From Massospora cicadina (Eukaryota; Entomophthoromycota; Entomophthoromycetes; Entomophthorales; Entomophthoraceae), in assembly GCA_022478985.1 (NCBI GenBank), contig JAKSZP010013558.1, forward strand, positions 1-64,000: a stretch of DNA of 64,000 bases, in the 5' to 3' direction. Position 1 is the stretch's first letter; the number at the start of each line of letters is the position of its first letter. Positions 35,000-48,299 of the stretch are shown in pieces. Both the position numbers and the translations under genes were made by a program. The notes beneath the pieces were generated by a model. The model was not told the origin of the DNA, made no database searches, and saw only the letters and a program-made list of their open reading frames with translations.

Positions 35000-36300
35000 T
35001 CACAATGGAGCCCAATTTGACTAAGTCAACTGAGTACTCTGGTCCTCGTCATTAGATAACTCATTAAGGTCTTGACTAAAAAATATCAATTTTTTGAATC
35101 TTCCCCATGGCCAGTGATGGTAGAAGAGGATCAGAACCCTTAGCTGGTACTCATGCAAAACTGGCTTTTGAGCATTGCTTTTATCCACTTCTCATTTACT
35201 TATAGTCTCCATAGACTTGGCATCTAAGGCTTGTAATCAAAAAACTCATTACCAGCCTTCCCATTGCTAACTTGGCTGTTTCAGGCGTGGAGCTTTCTAA
35301 TATGCGTTGAACACTCCTGAATAAGATTGGCTCTCAGCCATATAGAGCTTGAAAAGGTGACTTCTGGATAACTTGATGATGATCACATAATATGAAAATA
35401 GTATCACTGGAAGGTATTTATTCCACTTGGAAGGGTCAGATTAAAACATCTTGCGGAGGATGGCGATTAAATGTTCCATTTGCTCATTACACTGCTATGA
35501 TGGTAGTGGTAGATATGGGACACTACCACCAGAGAAGTGATAAGTTCCCATTAATAAATTAGTATCTGCAATCATTTGAGATATAATGTTGGTGCCATTA
35601 CCAGATAAAATTATCTTTGGCTACCTTGTGAGGTGAAGACCTGTTTATTTAAGAAAGAAGCGGTTGCTTTAGAAATGGACAAAGCAGATTAGATGGCCTC
35701 AACCCACTTTGAGAAGTGATTGACCGCTAGCATGATTTACTGATGGCTGTACATCTCTGTAGGTAGTGGACCAATAACATCAATACTGACAGTAGAAAAT
35801 GGGGCAGTAGGACCCACAATCTGGTTTTGATATGCTAGATTGGGAGGTTTCTGGATAATAAAAATAAGACAAGAATTGATGACGCCTTGGATTGACTTAA
35901 TCATCTTTTCCAAGTAACATCGCTCTTGAAGTCACAGATGGATTTTCTTTATGGCGCCATGGCCTACCATAGAATAGGCCTCTAAGGTAGTTTTGGCCAT
36001 TTATAATGGTTTAACATAAGGCATCCAGGAGGTTCTGACCTTTTATACAATAAATCCTCAATATGAGTCCACTTGGTAATTTTCTCCAATTGCTGTTGAA
36101 TCTCAGGACACTTTCTCTTCCTTCCCTCAGGTTTCCCACTAAGTTCATAAATTTGATCTTCCTAGAGGCGTAGGTAATCAATATGGGTAGTCAGGGTAAT
36201 ATGTTGGTAATTTGATGTATCATTACAGCACGTTGAACAATTGAAGTAGTAGCCTTGGAGTTCAGGTGCCCAGTTGGCCAGATGTCTCATCTGGACCCTT
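35000..36300 (-). pseudogene. Integrase and RNase H tail of gypsy C
   Basis: On the minus strand near 35,790 the text is DVIGPLPTEMYSHQ followed by MLAVNHFSKWVEAI. The first is the D-x-x-G-P core start of gypsy integrase; in the second the usual D of the DxFSKW motif has become N. Near 36,330-36,280 the text LVTDHDSLQWVQKMKGPDET is the RNase H TDH block. Stops interrupt throughout. Confidence 0.75.
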
Positions 36301-36669
36301 CATCTTTTGTACCCACTGCAGAGAGTCATGATCTGTAACTAATGTAAAATGCTTTCAATACAAGAAAGGACAGAAAGCTTGAAGGCAAGAAAGATAGCTA
36401 GGCATTTGCACTTGGTAACGCTATAATTTCTCTCAGCACAAATAAATACTGAAGTATGCTATAGGATAATCAAATTGATTGCATCAAGTTGTGCCATGGT
36501 ATAAATTTTATAGTCACCAGCCATCATAAAAAACCTAAATACTGCATAATCTGGAATGTCAAATCAATTTTTAGATTTCAACCACTTTGTCTGATAACAG
36601 CAAGATTCCTTCTCAGGTAACTTTATGCCCAAGGAATTCCAATTTGGTTTAAAGATGGCAATTGGCTGG

Positions 36670-37891
36670 TGTGATGGATGAGCCCACGAGTGGTGCTCAT
36701 GGTCAGTCCTCAACCAGTGAAATTAGTATAAACAACAACACCCAAACCAGTGGAGGTACTGGCGACCAGGTCACCACGGATGGGTTGAAAGAATCCCTTT
36801 TATAGGCACAGATGAGCTATGTAACTTTCAGTCATGTGGTGATGTTATGCGGAATTTAATTTGCCCTGCCGCCATAAAAGATTTGTTTAATGAGGATTAT
36901 GACGCCGTCCAAAATTCATATTAACTGAGACCCCCTTTATACCTTTGGGGGCCAAAATAATTTGAATTCTGCCAATGATACCCTAATAAGCGAACCTGAT
37001 TACACTGGAAAAAGTATCAGAAGTATGAACGAGCATATTACCAGATTTGGAAATCATCCAATCTCCAGAGCGACTAAAGCCACGATGCAAGGTGCATCAT
37101 AGGAGCACCAATGAACAAAACCAATGTTGAGATGCATATTGCAAAATTTGTTAATCTTCCCATTTTGACAACCAGTACAATGAGCCATATCACAGAAGCG
37201 GAACCTAGAACTAAGGCCTTGAACATCCAGGTTCAGGGTTAACACTGTGAGGCAAAGCTCACATATACAGGAATTGACACAAATGAGTGAAGAAGCTGAA
37301 GCAGCAATCAGACGCCATCTTACTAGAGGATACTGAAAATCCTCCTATTGAAACCCCTAAATTTCCTTATATTTTACAATATCACATTCACTTATATCTT
37401 GAATTTCCCGCCTGAAGTATATAAGACTTTGCTTTTTATTATAATTATAGACCTTTCCAGGAAATCATGAGTTTATCCTTTTTGCTTTATCTTATTTTAT
37501 ATTGAGTTAGTAATCGCCATTATCTAGTCTAGGATTGACCAATCTGAATAAATTGCCAGTAGCCATTCTGGAAATAACCTGTTTTGAAGAGGACAGTCTG
37601 TTGAGGATACATTTGGTGCTGATAACGCCAAGTAAGATGTTATAAAGGTTCATGTTGTGTCACAAAGGCCAGCCTTTATTAATAATGTCCAAGAGGGTCA
37701 AGTTTTCTAAAAGAGCGAACAAGTTAACCGAGCATTCAATGCACCAAGGGGTAGCATCTGAGGAGGGTTTGTTTAGTGAAAACTGTTGTAATGTTTGAAA
37801 AGGTTGTCTGGTGCCAAATCTGTTCAGATTAGATCCCCTGAGCAGCGAGTCAGCCTCTAAATCTAAGCGAGCTGAGGTCAGCATACTGACA
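36670..37891. mobile_element. Solo-LTR-like insert S3 (1,222 bp) in RT of gypsy C
   Basis: On the element strand the RT text LLKLKPS stops at 37,892. Its continuation (a degraded FLGHKVT-type stretch ending KESCCYQTKWLKSKN) begins below 36,669. The insert starts TGTGATGG and ends CTGACA, with GCTGG (36,665-36,669) and GATGG (37,892-37,896) as a 4-of-5 target duplication. It contains AAGTATATAAG (about 37,417) as a TATA-like site but no recognised gene. It is not the same family as S1/S2. Confidence 0.65.
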
Positions 37892-39900
37892 GATGGTTTT
37901 AGCTTCAACAAAGCAGATTGGAAGTTTTCAAATACTTCCTTCAAGTGAGCTTGGTGTAGGTTAAAAGTGTGAGAGAACAAAGTCACATCATTTAAATAAA
38001 CTAACACACCTGACATCTCCAAGTTCCCTAACAGGCCATCCATTGCATTTTTGAAAGTGTCTGGGGGCGTTGCACAATTCTTGGGGCACTTGAGTAAGTT
38101 TTAACAACCCCTCACTGTCTGTAAGTCCCAGGGAACGTCCCCTGTGCATAGATCGGGCCCTTTTCACGTTTCCAAGTAAGAAGGTACCAAAGAGGGTGGA
38201 AGTACCCCTCATCACCCAGGGTGACCTCGCCCATGTGGTAACTGAGCGTTGGGTAACAGCCCTTCCTCTTCAAATTCCTCCCCCGGTGCCCACCTTCACC
38301 TCAGCAGAACTAGTACATTTTATTGGGGAAATTTGCACCAAGATCGCTGAAATGAAGCTGTTCAGTCCTAAATCGAGTAGAAACATGCCCAATGATCCAA
38401 TCCCACATATTCAAAAAGGGACAAAGACTTGTTTATCAGTCAGAATTGCCAAAGGTTTTGATTCAGCTAACACCATTATCGCAAAAATTAACCCCTCCCA
38501 AAATCGTCATGGATGATCCCCTGATGTGCAGGTAGTAGCATCAGATACCATTGATGAGGGTTTGAAGCTCCCTGCTGGCAAATTGGGCATTGCAGATGAT
38601 GCAACACTTTTGACCTAATGAACATCCCAGCAACTGGCACATGCAGGTTGGGCATCCCAAATCCATTCCCAACCAATTAGGACCACGCCTACGTGGGGTG
38701 GCCTTGGGGGATTCCCACTGCTCGTCGGGCTAAATGCTGTCACACCAACTATCATAAACATAGTTGAGGCTCAGTTCAGGCGTTCAAGGTCAAACTGACA
38801 GTGACTCGGTCTGCCACCAAATCCTTTGATGTCAGTTCCCAGTGAGCTTATCTGCCCCCTATCCTGAATAATTCGCCAGTTAAGTCAAAATTGAGGTTCT
38901 CAATTTTGGCTTGTCCCCGCATCAATCAACCACTATTTAATCAGTTGCATCACACTGAGAAAATTGTTGGATGATTTTCTTACTTTCCTTTACAATTAAA
39001 TTTTGCCTCCAAAGACTATCAACTTTAAATTTATTGATATCCTTCTGGCTACATTCCCAATGACTTTTCTCTGGTGGCCCATCAGCCCATATACTGGATG
39101 AGCTCTACCAGTATTAATGGTCACTATGGCCCCTACCATTATAAACTGGATTCGGCGAGCTAGATACTTCTGGCAATTTAACCCTAACATTATGAACGTT
39201 CGCTGACAATATACTGGGATCTTGTGGCCGTACATCCAACATCTTCAGGCAAGGATCCGCCCCCTTGTCTCCCCAGTTGATTTTACCCCAACTACCGGTG
39301 ACCTTATCAAAACCATACATGTGGTGCCACCCCCTGTAGTAAGACCTTCAGTGTCTGAGGAGATCTCCATTTGGTTTGTTCTCAGGTTGCTATTCACTAT
39401 TGCACTGCACCAACGATTTACCTTTTCTAATGCCCAGCTCCATACAACGTCATATGTGCAGCAATGACTCTGGCATTCTGGCTTGCTTTTTGGGTGCTTA
39501 CGCATCCCAACTGGCAGGCCAGTCTAAACTTCTTCTGCCATTTCCACGACACTGGCTATAAGGAACATTTCTCCCATTCATCCAGGAAAAGCTCAATCTG
39601 CAGTTTCTAGCGAGATCCATTGCAGAGAAGAGTTGGGAACCAATTAAGAGCCATAGAAAATTATTGCTTTGTGGTAAGACTAACTTTTCTTTAAAGCAAT
39701 AGCATTCAACAGATGGTAATTCATTTTAATTTAATGCCCATCATCCTTTTTCATATAGGCAGCAATGCAGAACCCATGGACTTTGTGAGGGCTTAAGTAT
39801 CCAGCGTCCAGGAGCTGCTTTATATCATTCATCACTTGGGCTTCTTCAACTTTAGATTTCTGGTAGGGTCAAGCATGGATTGGAGAGGAGTCACCTGTAA
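37892..39900 (-). pseudogene. Reverse transcriptase of gypsy C, split by S2
   Basis: Above S2: KQLLDAGYLSPHKVHGFCIA (about 39,830) and FSAMDLARNC (about 39,625), the motif A approach. Below S2: LTQVPQELCNAPRHFQKC (about 38,090), then LVYLNDVTLFSHTFN (about 38,010), where the catalytic YLDD reads YLND. The two halves join in order once 38,120-39,551 is removed. Confidence 0.85.
38120..39551. mobile_element. Solo LTR S2 (1,432 bp) in RT of gypsy C
   Basis: Second copy of the S1 family: starts TGTAAGTCCCAGGGAACGT and ends CATTTCCACGACA. Flanks CTGTC (38,115-38,119) and CTGGC (39,552-39,556) form a 4-of-5 target duplication. Same orientation as S1. Internal homology runs end to end (e.g. TTTTGGGTGCTTA at 39,488 and 7,750), with scattered substitutions. 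Confidence 0.85.
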
Positions 39901-40426
39901 GCAATCTTAGCCGCACACCTTTCATCATCCAAAAGGCATCTGTACTTTTTGATGATATGTCAGCATACTCTTTTATCAAAGCATCTGCTTGACGCTGCTA
40001 CTCAGAGGTGAGAGTGTCACCTATCTTTACTTCTATGCAAGCGATGATAGTGTCCTCATAGATCCCTAAATACTGTAAATTTCCGCACCTGCAAATTGAT
40101 TCAACTTGCTTAGTGTTTAGAGCCTTAGCATATGCAAAAAGTTTTTTAAGATATTTTCATAAATTAATAAGTAAAATTGACCATTAAAATAGTTAGGGCC
40201 CAAGTAAGCAGGATCAAGAATTCTGGGTCAGTAAAAGGTTCTCAAATGGCTGGTTTAGAGTCTCTGAGAATTTCCAGAAAATGGTTTAGTGAAATGGCAA
40301 CTTAATTTCCTGTGTCCACCTGTATATGAGATTTAAGGGTATAACTAATTGGTTGTTAGAGTATGTGGGCATCCCTTCTTGAGCCTCAGCACTGGAAGGC
40401 TGCAGTTTGGTTTTTGACCCATCTAC

Positions 40427-40700
40427 TTAGTACTCTCGCTGCTCAACATAGTTTGAATCTTCCAGTAAACAACTCTTTTTTCTTTTCTCTTTAGGGGCTT
40501 CTTTAACAACCAGGAGAGCTTGATACCCTAAGATAGGAAAATATAAGTCATTATGACTAATTTTAGTGTTTATTTCAATAAGAAATTGTGTGCCTATGAG
40601 AAAGACAAAAAACTTATTCTCTATAACAACTTCCAGGGCTGACACAACCAGGATCCAAAAACGGTAAGGTTGAGTAGGCCCCAAGAGATCAGGCCCAATG
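40427..40700 (-). pseudogene. Protease-end fragment of gypsy C
   Basis: Text FLIGTQFLIEINTKISHNDL followed by FPILGYQALLVV matches the post-flap region of element D (DLIIGTQFMLDYEGIINL). It marks the C-terminal part of the aspartic protease. The active-site loop upstream is not recognisable. Confidence 0.6.
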
Positions 40701-41879
40701 AGGCCTCATGGTCCCATATAATCCAAAGTGTAGTTTTGAGCTAGTGTGAACTCTTTAGTTTCATCAATCGAGAGCAAATGACATTAACTGGCAATCCAGT
40801 ATAGATTATGGACAGAATTTTCACCTTATGGACAAAAGATTTCTCAGCATCTCTGTTAATGGGCCAAGCTGACAAGGATTAGTTGGATGCTTTCCTCAGG
40901 GCCTAAAGGACACAACGCTCTTAACCAGATTAACGCTGGTTAAGATGCCCAAGGGAACACTTTGTTCTTAAAATTTAAATAAAACATAAGAGTTTATATT
41001 TGTTATGTAAATAATAGTCCTATTTAAAGTACTAGAAGAAAACCAGGATTATGTTAAGTGATAGGCGATTAACACATATAAGGGTGGAAGTAGATTAAGT
41101 AATGTAGGAGGCGATGGCACAGTCCAGGTTCAGAGATGGGGTATATCAGGTTTTATTATTGAAGCTGGATTGAGATCAATAATGGTAACCCAGTCAAGTG
41201 GCATCCATTATTTGCCATAAGCATCATATAGAGAGTAAGGTATAATATGTGGCATAAGGTGGTTGACTATAGGAGATAAACTCTGAATAAAATCTTAGTT
41301 TAATATATGATGATATTACTTCAATTTAGATATTCTTCTCTATCTCATTGGCCAGGGGAGCACTAATAGGCGATTTATCCAGAATTTGTTAGGTTGTAAA
41401 CTCAGCGTTAATATGTTAAAGTCTTCAGTGCTTTAAAATATATTATTTTAAGTAATTTTAAGCTTTAGGCCCAATAAAATATAAATAGATAATTTGATAC
41501 TAAATGTAATATATAAACCAATGGTGACATTAATAATAGTTAAGTTGACAATGATTAAATCAAAACTGAATCATAACCCTAAAGTTGAGGCTTCACATAG
41601 ACTAGGGAAAAGCCTAACAAACTTCAACATGGGTAACTTATTTTAAAAAATAGGATTGAGTAACTTGAATTTTCTGGTGGAAGTGGTCCAAAACGAGCAG
41701 AGTAAGAGGGATTGAGACTTTTATTTGAAATTACTGAATCTGGGACATTCATTTCATAAGGCTTTGATAGGACATAACACTCAGAGAAAAAACCTTTAGA
41801 TGCAGGATGAGGACCAGAGACATTTCAGAAGGTGCCTCGCACCCTAAGCTGATTCTGATCTTTATGCCTAATCAGCCTT

Positions 41880-43752
41880 TTATTCTAACAGAAATCCTCC
41901 TAATGGCCAAAGATTCTGCAATAAGAACAAGGGTCACGTCAAAGTTTAGAACTCTGGAATCATCCTACTGCATGAATGTGAAGAAGGGTTCCCTTGTTAA
42001 GTGTTTGGTGCACTTCTGGCTCATGCAACACCATGATAGATTCCTTTACTATCAATAATTGTTTTTTACTTTTCTCAGCATTCTGGAAGTATAGTATGAG
42101 AGTCATACTGTGTTGAAACATATAGGGTGGTGGAGATGGCATCGTTTAATGTGATTTGATTGCAGGTGATGAGGGTCTGAGCTTCATGATAAAACTTCTC
42201 AGCAAACTTGATACATATTTATCCACATTTAAGGCGTATCTGCTTGAAATCCTGTTTCTGGGTATGAAGGGATATATCACTTCCAAATTTTTTTGAAAAG
42301 GACATCCTTTAGCTAATCCAAGTAGTCCACTTTCTGAAATATGGCATCATAATCTCTCAGGTCTTACTATAAAGACAGATTTGTATGTGCTGCACTTTTG
42401 GCAGTCTGTAGCAAGTTATATCGCATCTTCTTGAATATAGAGATAAGACTGAATGATTTTGGTACCAGGCACATACTTATCTTTAAGGTTGGGTTTAAAA
42501 ATCCAACAGGAGCTGAGAGAACATGGATAGAGGGAGAAAAATTAAGTTCTGATACAGTTGACTCAGAGGTTTCTAGGTCAGTTTGGGGAAAAGCATTATT
42601 GACTTGATGGCAGAATTCATGCATATCATTATGAAGAGTAGTAAAGCAGTCATTGACATGAACAATGAAACTTTTTTATCTAGAAGTCTGTTTACGGTTT
42701 TAGTCTTGGTGGACTAGATTTCTATTTTGGATGACAGGGTATCTTATTTAGCCTCAAATGATTGGAGTTTTGCGCTCATTTCCTCAAATTTATTATTTGC
42801 TTTAGTCTGATTGGTTTGCCGTAAGGTGATCAACTGAAGACAGGTTTAGTGTAGGGAAGTAATTTTGTTATGCAATGAGATTAGATTTAATTCCTCACTG
42901 ATAAATTCCCCTTTAATACTCATCCATGCTCCTCGATCCACCTTTAGCAGTTGTTGTTCCAAAATTTATAATTTGAGCTTCATGGTTTTCACCATAAGAG
43001 TGCCCAATAGGTGAAAAGATTTTGGGGGTCTGCAAGGACCTTCAGGCCCTAAGGGTCATTGCCCTTCTTCATGACCAATAGGATATGTAGCTCCAGGAGG
43101 TCTCCTTTTTAATACTCCTGAACAGGCAGCATGGCAGTCCTCTCACTCAAATTGCTAAATCTGATTGGCTAATGTGGCAATTTGGGAATCAGTATTTTTT
43201 GCAATTCTCATATATTTGGTTGGTAAGTTCAGTCAAACATGCTTTAATCATGATTTAAGTTGGCAAAGCATGGGCCATCCTGTGAGTAAGCTCATTATAT
43301 AGATATCATACAACTCTGTTGCCAATTTGATCTAGGTGGCGTTAAATCTTATTAATACCTCTAGTTATCCAAAAATAGCTTTTCAATTACCCTGACAAAA
43401 TTTGGAAGCAGCTTCTTACAATTTTAGAAGCTAATAGTGAAGTTTCTGTAAGAGTCCAAATTGCCATTGGATCTCCATGTGATGTAAACCTATTAATTGC
43501 ATCTGATGATGAATGGTGGGGTGAATGAATAGCCAGAGATAAGATTCAGTTCAAGATAACCCTACTTCATTATTAGAAAGATTGGATGAGATATATAGAT
43601 GTTACAAACTGGGAGAAATTATAGAGGAGAGAATGTGACTGGGTCTCCCCCCAGGGTGATGGTTTCATCCAGTAAAGCTGCTACAGTCTCAGCTACTTCA
43701 TCATCCTGGATTTGATAAAGAGATTCATAAGAAGCTGAGATAGTCAGGGTCA
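41880..43752 (-). pseudogene. Gag region of gypsy C
   Basis: Starts plausibly at 43,752 (MTLTISASYESLYQIQDDEV), about 195 nt after the 5' LTR once D is removed. Further on: HEFCHQVNNAFPQTD (42,620) and a zinc-knuckle-like text CSYCRIFGH-EDFC near 41,925-41,885 (C-X2-C-X4-H-X4-C, with one stop inside). Gag binds the element RNA and forms the particle. Several stops break the frame. Confidence 0.65.
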
Positions 43753-43813
43753 TTGTTGCTCTAAACTCAAGCTCTTGAGTACTCAGAAGGGGAATATTTT
43801 AGTTATTAGAAGT

Positions 43814-44542
43814 TGTCAGACAATTACATGTTTAGTATTGATAAGAGTGTCTTGGGGTTAAATAATTCTACTATCGCTTCAAAAACCCTGATTGATAGAT
43901 TGTGGAACCTGTTGAATTAGGATAATGTTATTTCACCCACTTCTCAGATGAATCGTTCAATTATTAGTGATAAGATTGTTCCAAACCCACAGCGAAATAC
44001 AGGAAGTCATGCTGAGGTTCCTGCCCTTTTACAGCTCAGTTTAAACACCTAAGTAGAGACCACCCCTTCTTATAGGCTTGGAGGGAGTCCCAAAAGGTGC
44101 AAGATATTTTCCCTTTGATGATTGGCTCAAAAATATTAAGTTTACGCCTCAAAGGTTTATCTTAACACTATCAACTCTACCTCAGTCATTAAAATAAAGC
44201 AAGGTAAGCCTCAAGAGATCCAATAGGTCAAAACCTCATATTCCTTAATTAGGTTTAAAGCTTCTAATAATTTCTTGTATCTCTCACTTTGAGCTGCAAA
44301 GCGATCAAAATACTAAAAAGAAAAATATTGAAAGGTTCAGTTTTGACCCAATTTCTGAAACTAATAAAATAAATTTAAAACACATCTTTTAATTATTTAG
44401 TGCAGGGTTTTATATCTAATTTGTAGTAAAAATCCCCCAAAAATAGTTACCCCTGCATTTGAGAATAGTCCTTCTCCTGCAATAAATTTATTGAAAACCA
44501 GGGCAAAGCACCTGCAAGCATAAAACCACCTGGATTCCAACA
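43814..44542 (+). repeat. 5' LTR of gypsy D
   Basis: Starts TGTCAGACAATTACATG and ends TGGATTCCAACA. It shares with the 3' LTR the blocks ATTGATAAGAGTGT, AGTCATGCTGAGGTTC, TTGAGAATAGTCCTTCTCC and AAGCATAAAACCACCTGGAT. Confidence 0.93.
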
Positions 44543-44544
44543 AG

Positions 44545-44560
44545 TGTTGCTTACTACAGG
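44545..44560 (+). other. Primer-binding site of gypsy D
   Basis: TGTTGCTTACTACAGG, two bases after the LTR, 13 of 16 identical to the site of element B (TGGTACTCACTACAGG). The third base of the expected TGG start is T here. Confidence 0.65.
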
Positions 44561-44599
44561 GGTCCTATACACCACAAATCTGCTAATAATGACAACTGA

Positions 44600-45980
44600 A
44601 TCCAACCCCAGGCTACTTGCTTTAAAACAGCAGCTACCAATGCTTTGTCTCACTTTAAAAGGCTCAAGGAGCACTCCATTCACAAAACCCCCTTCAAAGA
44701 TAAGTTTATCCCCGGTGAGGGCAGTATTGCCTCCTTCCTCTTCGTTTATAAATCATTTATGTAAGTGGCAACTTACAACAAAAATTTAAATACATCCTTC
44801 CCTGCTTAAATCGTGTGGCTCAGGAGATAATGGTTCCAGCCATGACCACCCTCAGCACCTGAGCGGAGGTTAAGAAAGCCCTCACTGATGAATTTGGCTC
44901 CACAAAAAGTTTTTAAAGAAAGAAACAGTCCTCTATGAGCCTTCAACTGTAAAAGTGAGAATTAATTGCATCGCTTTTGGAGTGATTTTATAGTGAAGTC
45001 CACCCTCTACTGCTTACAAAGATGCTCCCTTTATATGACGCAATTGCTGCTGTCATGGCTGGTTTGGCGGCCCATCTCTCTTTATCAATGCATATCTCTT
45101 CAGTCAAGCTTACCTTCTAAAATATACGGGATATCAGGGAGGCTCTGCTAGCAGTGACCAACTTCTATGAAGTTGACCTTACGCAAAGAGCTCTGAAGTA
45201 AGGATCAACTTTGACTCCTTTAGCCTCTCCCATAGCTGTTCCCCTTGGGCAACCTGTTCTCTTGGGGTTGTGGAAATTAGATGCATCTCCCCCTGTGAGG
45301 ACAGCCAGAGAATACTAACAGTAATGAGGCAGTTCTCCTCTCCATCTTCTGCTCCAAAAGTCAGCCAGTGAAGGCTGTCAACCCTTTGCCTTTCTCTTCA
45401 CTTCCTCCAGAGCGGCTTTCTCAAGTGGGTCAACCATTACGTCCCACCAAAACGCTACCTCTATCTCCCTTTATCTCTCCTCTGGCCCTCTCTAGTCCAA
45501 AACCTGCTACTTCAAAGGCAATAGGGCCATGACATATAAAGCGCCTCCTTCAAAAGTTAATAGTGCCTAGGAGTGACCCACATCCCTCTCCAATAGCAAG
45601 CAATGCATTGAACCTACTCCCCGTCCAATGGACTCCCTGATGTTCATTGAAAACCCTCCGATGATGAATCTGAAGGGGGTGGGGAAAATGTCAGCTACTG
45701 TATCTTGGGAGCTCCAGTTGAAGTAAAGGTATCTGAAAGGTAGAACCTAGAAAGAGTAGACACGGCTAGGGTACCTTGCCAAACTTAACTCCATCAAGTG
45801 CTGAAGGGGTTTGATGTTATTGAAATTGCTAGTGACGCTGACCATCTCATTGCCACACTTCAATTGATCCATTCAGTGCGTTCATACCCTGCAGTCTATT
45901 CAAGACAAATACTCTGAAACGGTTAAAATACTATATTCTACTCTCCATTTAAAGGAGGTCCTAACTCTTTTCCCCAACCT
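44600..45980 (+). pseudogene. Gag region of gypsy D
   Basis: Occupies the gag position between primer-binding site and protease. Only fragments are open (e.g. 44,544-44,789 and 44,966-45,151), with Ser/Pro-rich text near 45,350-45,500. No zinc knuckle is visible. The assignment rests on position. Confidence 0.45.
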
Positions 45981-45999
45981 GGGTGGAACATTAACCAAT

Positions 46000-46421
46000 G
46001 TGGAGGTCATTGTCAATGGAGTTCAGGTCACAGCTATCATCGATGCTGTATCCCTGGTGAACGTGGTATCATCAAAACTCATAAAAAGGATTAAGCTGGC
46101 CCCTGACCTTTACTACACCAAAGAGTTTGGAACTACTGGTCCCGCCAACACTTGTGCTATTGGTGCCTACTCATCTCTGTCCATCAAATGTGGAAAGTTC
46201 ATCTTGTCAGCCCCACAGTGGTCAAGGCTAACAATACCTATGATCTAATCATTGGTACCCAGTTTATGCTTGATTATGAAGGGATAATTAACTTGAAGCA
46301 GGTCTATCTCTCCCTGCTTAACTATGAGGTTCCCCTGATTCTGACCCACAATGAGCTTAATAAAAAGAATACACTTGCACAGTTGAGTATCCTTCCTCCG
46401 CTATATCCTTACACTACATGA
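46000..46421 (+). pseudogene. Protease of gypsy D
   Basis: Text VIVNGVQVTAIIDAVSLVNV aligns with the retropepsin active-site loop, but DTGA/S reads DAVS, so the catalytic Thr-Gly is lost. After a frame change, DLIIGTQFMLDYEGIINL gives the C-terminal hydrophobic block (46,240-46,300). Confidence 0.75.
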
Positions 46422-47019
46422 CGTCAGGACAAAATACAAAAATGTTGCCTCAATCAGTGGACGCTCTATTGGTAATCCCTTTCTATGCTTTCAAAGAGAT
46501 TATTTAAGGCGGGTGAACAAAAGGTGATTGACACTAAGATTATCTTGTAAATGCCGCCCAACTGTCCACTACACCTCATCAGCAGTGATGGAGTTAGACC
46601 TTTGGAGCCAAAAGTATTGCCAGGCATACTAGACCCTGATTATCAATGCCCTATTAATTTCCTGCTGAGGATCTCACTAAGAAGGACATGATTGTAAAAA
46701 AGAATCAAGAGATTGGATGAGGCCTTCTGATTCCCATTGAAGAAATTAAGCAGGTTCACTGTATCAGGTCTATGGTGGATATGGGCTTGTCTGTGGAATA
46801 ATCGTTATGTACTCTTCCCACTGTACATATTTCTGAAAAATCAACCCCCACTGAGCTTGACAAGTCCACACTTTACTGAAGACCTATAGCACATTTTCTT
46901 AAAATCTAATACTGACTATGGGCACATGAAGGGTTGAAATCACACCATCAATGTTGGGGAGGCTCGCACTATCTGATCCAAACCCTATCATAAATCAAAA
47001 GTTGAGGAGCTACAGATGC

Positions 47020-48230
47020 GGATGGAACTCAAGCAGTTTCTTGACGCTGGGCTGTTGGTGCCGTCCAAAAACCCTTAGTCATCCCCTTTTCAACTAATAA
47101 AGAAAAAAATGAAGGTCTTTGGGTAATTATGGACTACACCAACTGAACAAACCCACCAAGAAAGATAGGTACCCTATCACTTGTTATTGACAACGTGGTG
47201 GCCCAACCCTCTGGATCCAAGTTCTTTTCCGCTATGGACTTACCTAGTGAGTATTAGATAATGGACATATGCCCTCAAGACCAGGAAAATCCGCTCTTAT
47301 CCGCATTGAAAGCCTGTTCCAACCCACTAAGCTACCTCGGGATGTTGTGCAATGCACCTGCAACCTTTCAGTAGGCGATGGATCGCATTCTCCAGGATCT
47401 TAAACTGATTTGTATGATTGTCTATCTTGATGACATAACAGTTTTCTCCAAGTCTTTCAATGAGCACCTCATTTACCTAAAGGAAGTGTTCCAACGCTTG
47501 CAGGAATCTAACATTGAGCATAAGCCCACCAAATGTACATTCTTCCAGAAGAAGCTGGATGTTCTTGGGAACGCAATCTCTCAAAATGGGATTCAACCCC
47601 TCCAAGACAAGGTTAAAGCTATAGCCAAAATTCCTGCGCCCAAAACCCTTTGTGACACTCAGTTATTTTAGGGCATGATGGGGTTTTACCATCAATTCAT
47701 CCCCAAATTCGCCCATCTTAGTGAACCCCTCGTCAGCCTCTTGGTTAAAGAACTCCTCTTTATTGTGGTGCTGAATAATAAGCTGCATTTGCGACCCTGA
47801 AGGAGCTATTGCAACAAAGGCCCATCCTCCGCCACCCTGACTGTGGCAAGCTCTTATGCTGTTCATGGAAGCCTCTGATTATACCATTGGAGCTATCATG
47901 GCTCAGCTGGACAAGCATGAGGTTGATAATCCTGTTTCCTACTGCATCAATATGCTATCCAAAGATTAACGCAATTACAGCTTCACTGAGAAGGAGTGCC
48001 TTTCTGTCCTGCTCACTGTGAAGCACTGCCACCCCTTATTATATGAGACTTCCTTCAAAGTGGTTACCAACAATGCATCCTTAAAGTGGTTGCAGAATAT
48101 GAAGGACCCCACAGGATGGTTGGCTTGCTGGTCTTTGAAGCTCCATCATTACAACATGGAAATTAAGCATCAGGTGGAACTTGCCATATAAACGTTGATG
48201 GGTTGACGCGGCTGCCTGTTCTTCATTTAT
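47020..48230 (+). pseudogene. Reverse transcriptase and RNase H of gypsy D
   Basis: RT start near 47,030 (KQFLDAGLLVPSKNP), motif A FSAMDLP near 47,229, LCNAPATFQ near 47,348, catalytic IVYLDDITVFSKSFNEHL (YLDD, about 47,420), then KPTKCTFFQKKLDVLGNAIS. RNase H: QQRPILRHPDCGK (47,812), MEASDYTIGAIMAQL (frame-shifted, 47,867), NYSFTEKECL and VVTNNASLKWLQN, where the TDH-type motif is changed. Known order, several stops. Confidence 0.85.
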
Positions 48231-48299
48231 ATAATAGTGAAGATGAGAGGTTACATGACTTCCTAATGACTCCTGATGCGTTGGCTGATGAGAACAAAC

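Noticed and set aside
37054..37245. Cysteine-rich 63-codon frame
   Set aside because: It lies wholly within the LTR-like insert S3, has no regular cysteine spacing and no homologue in the window.
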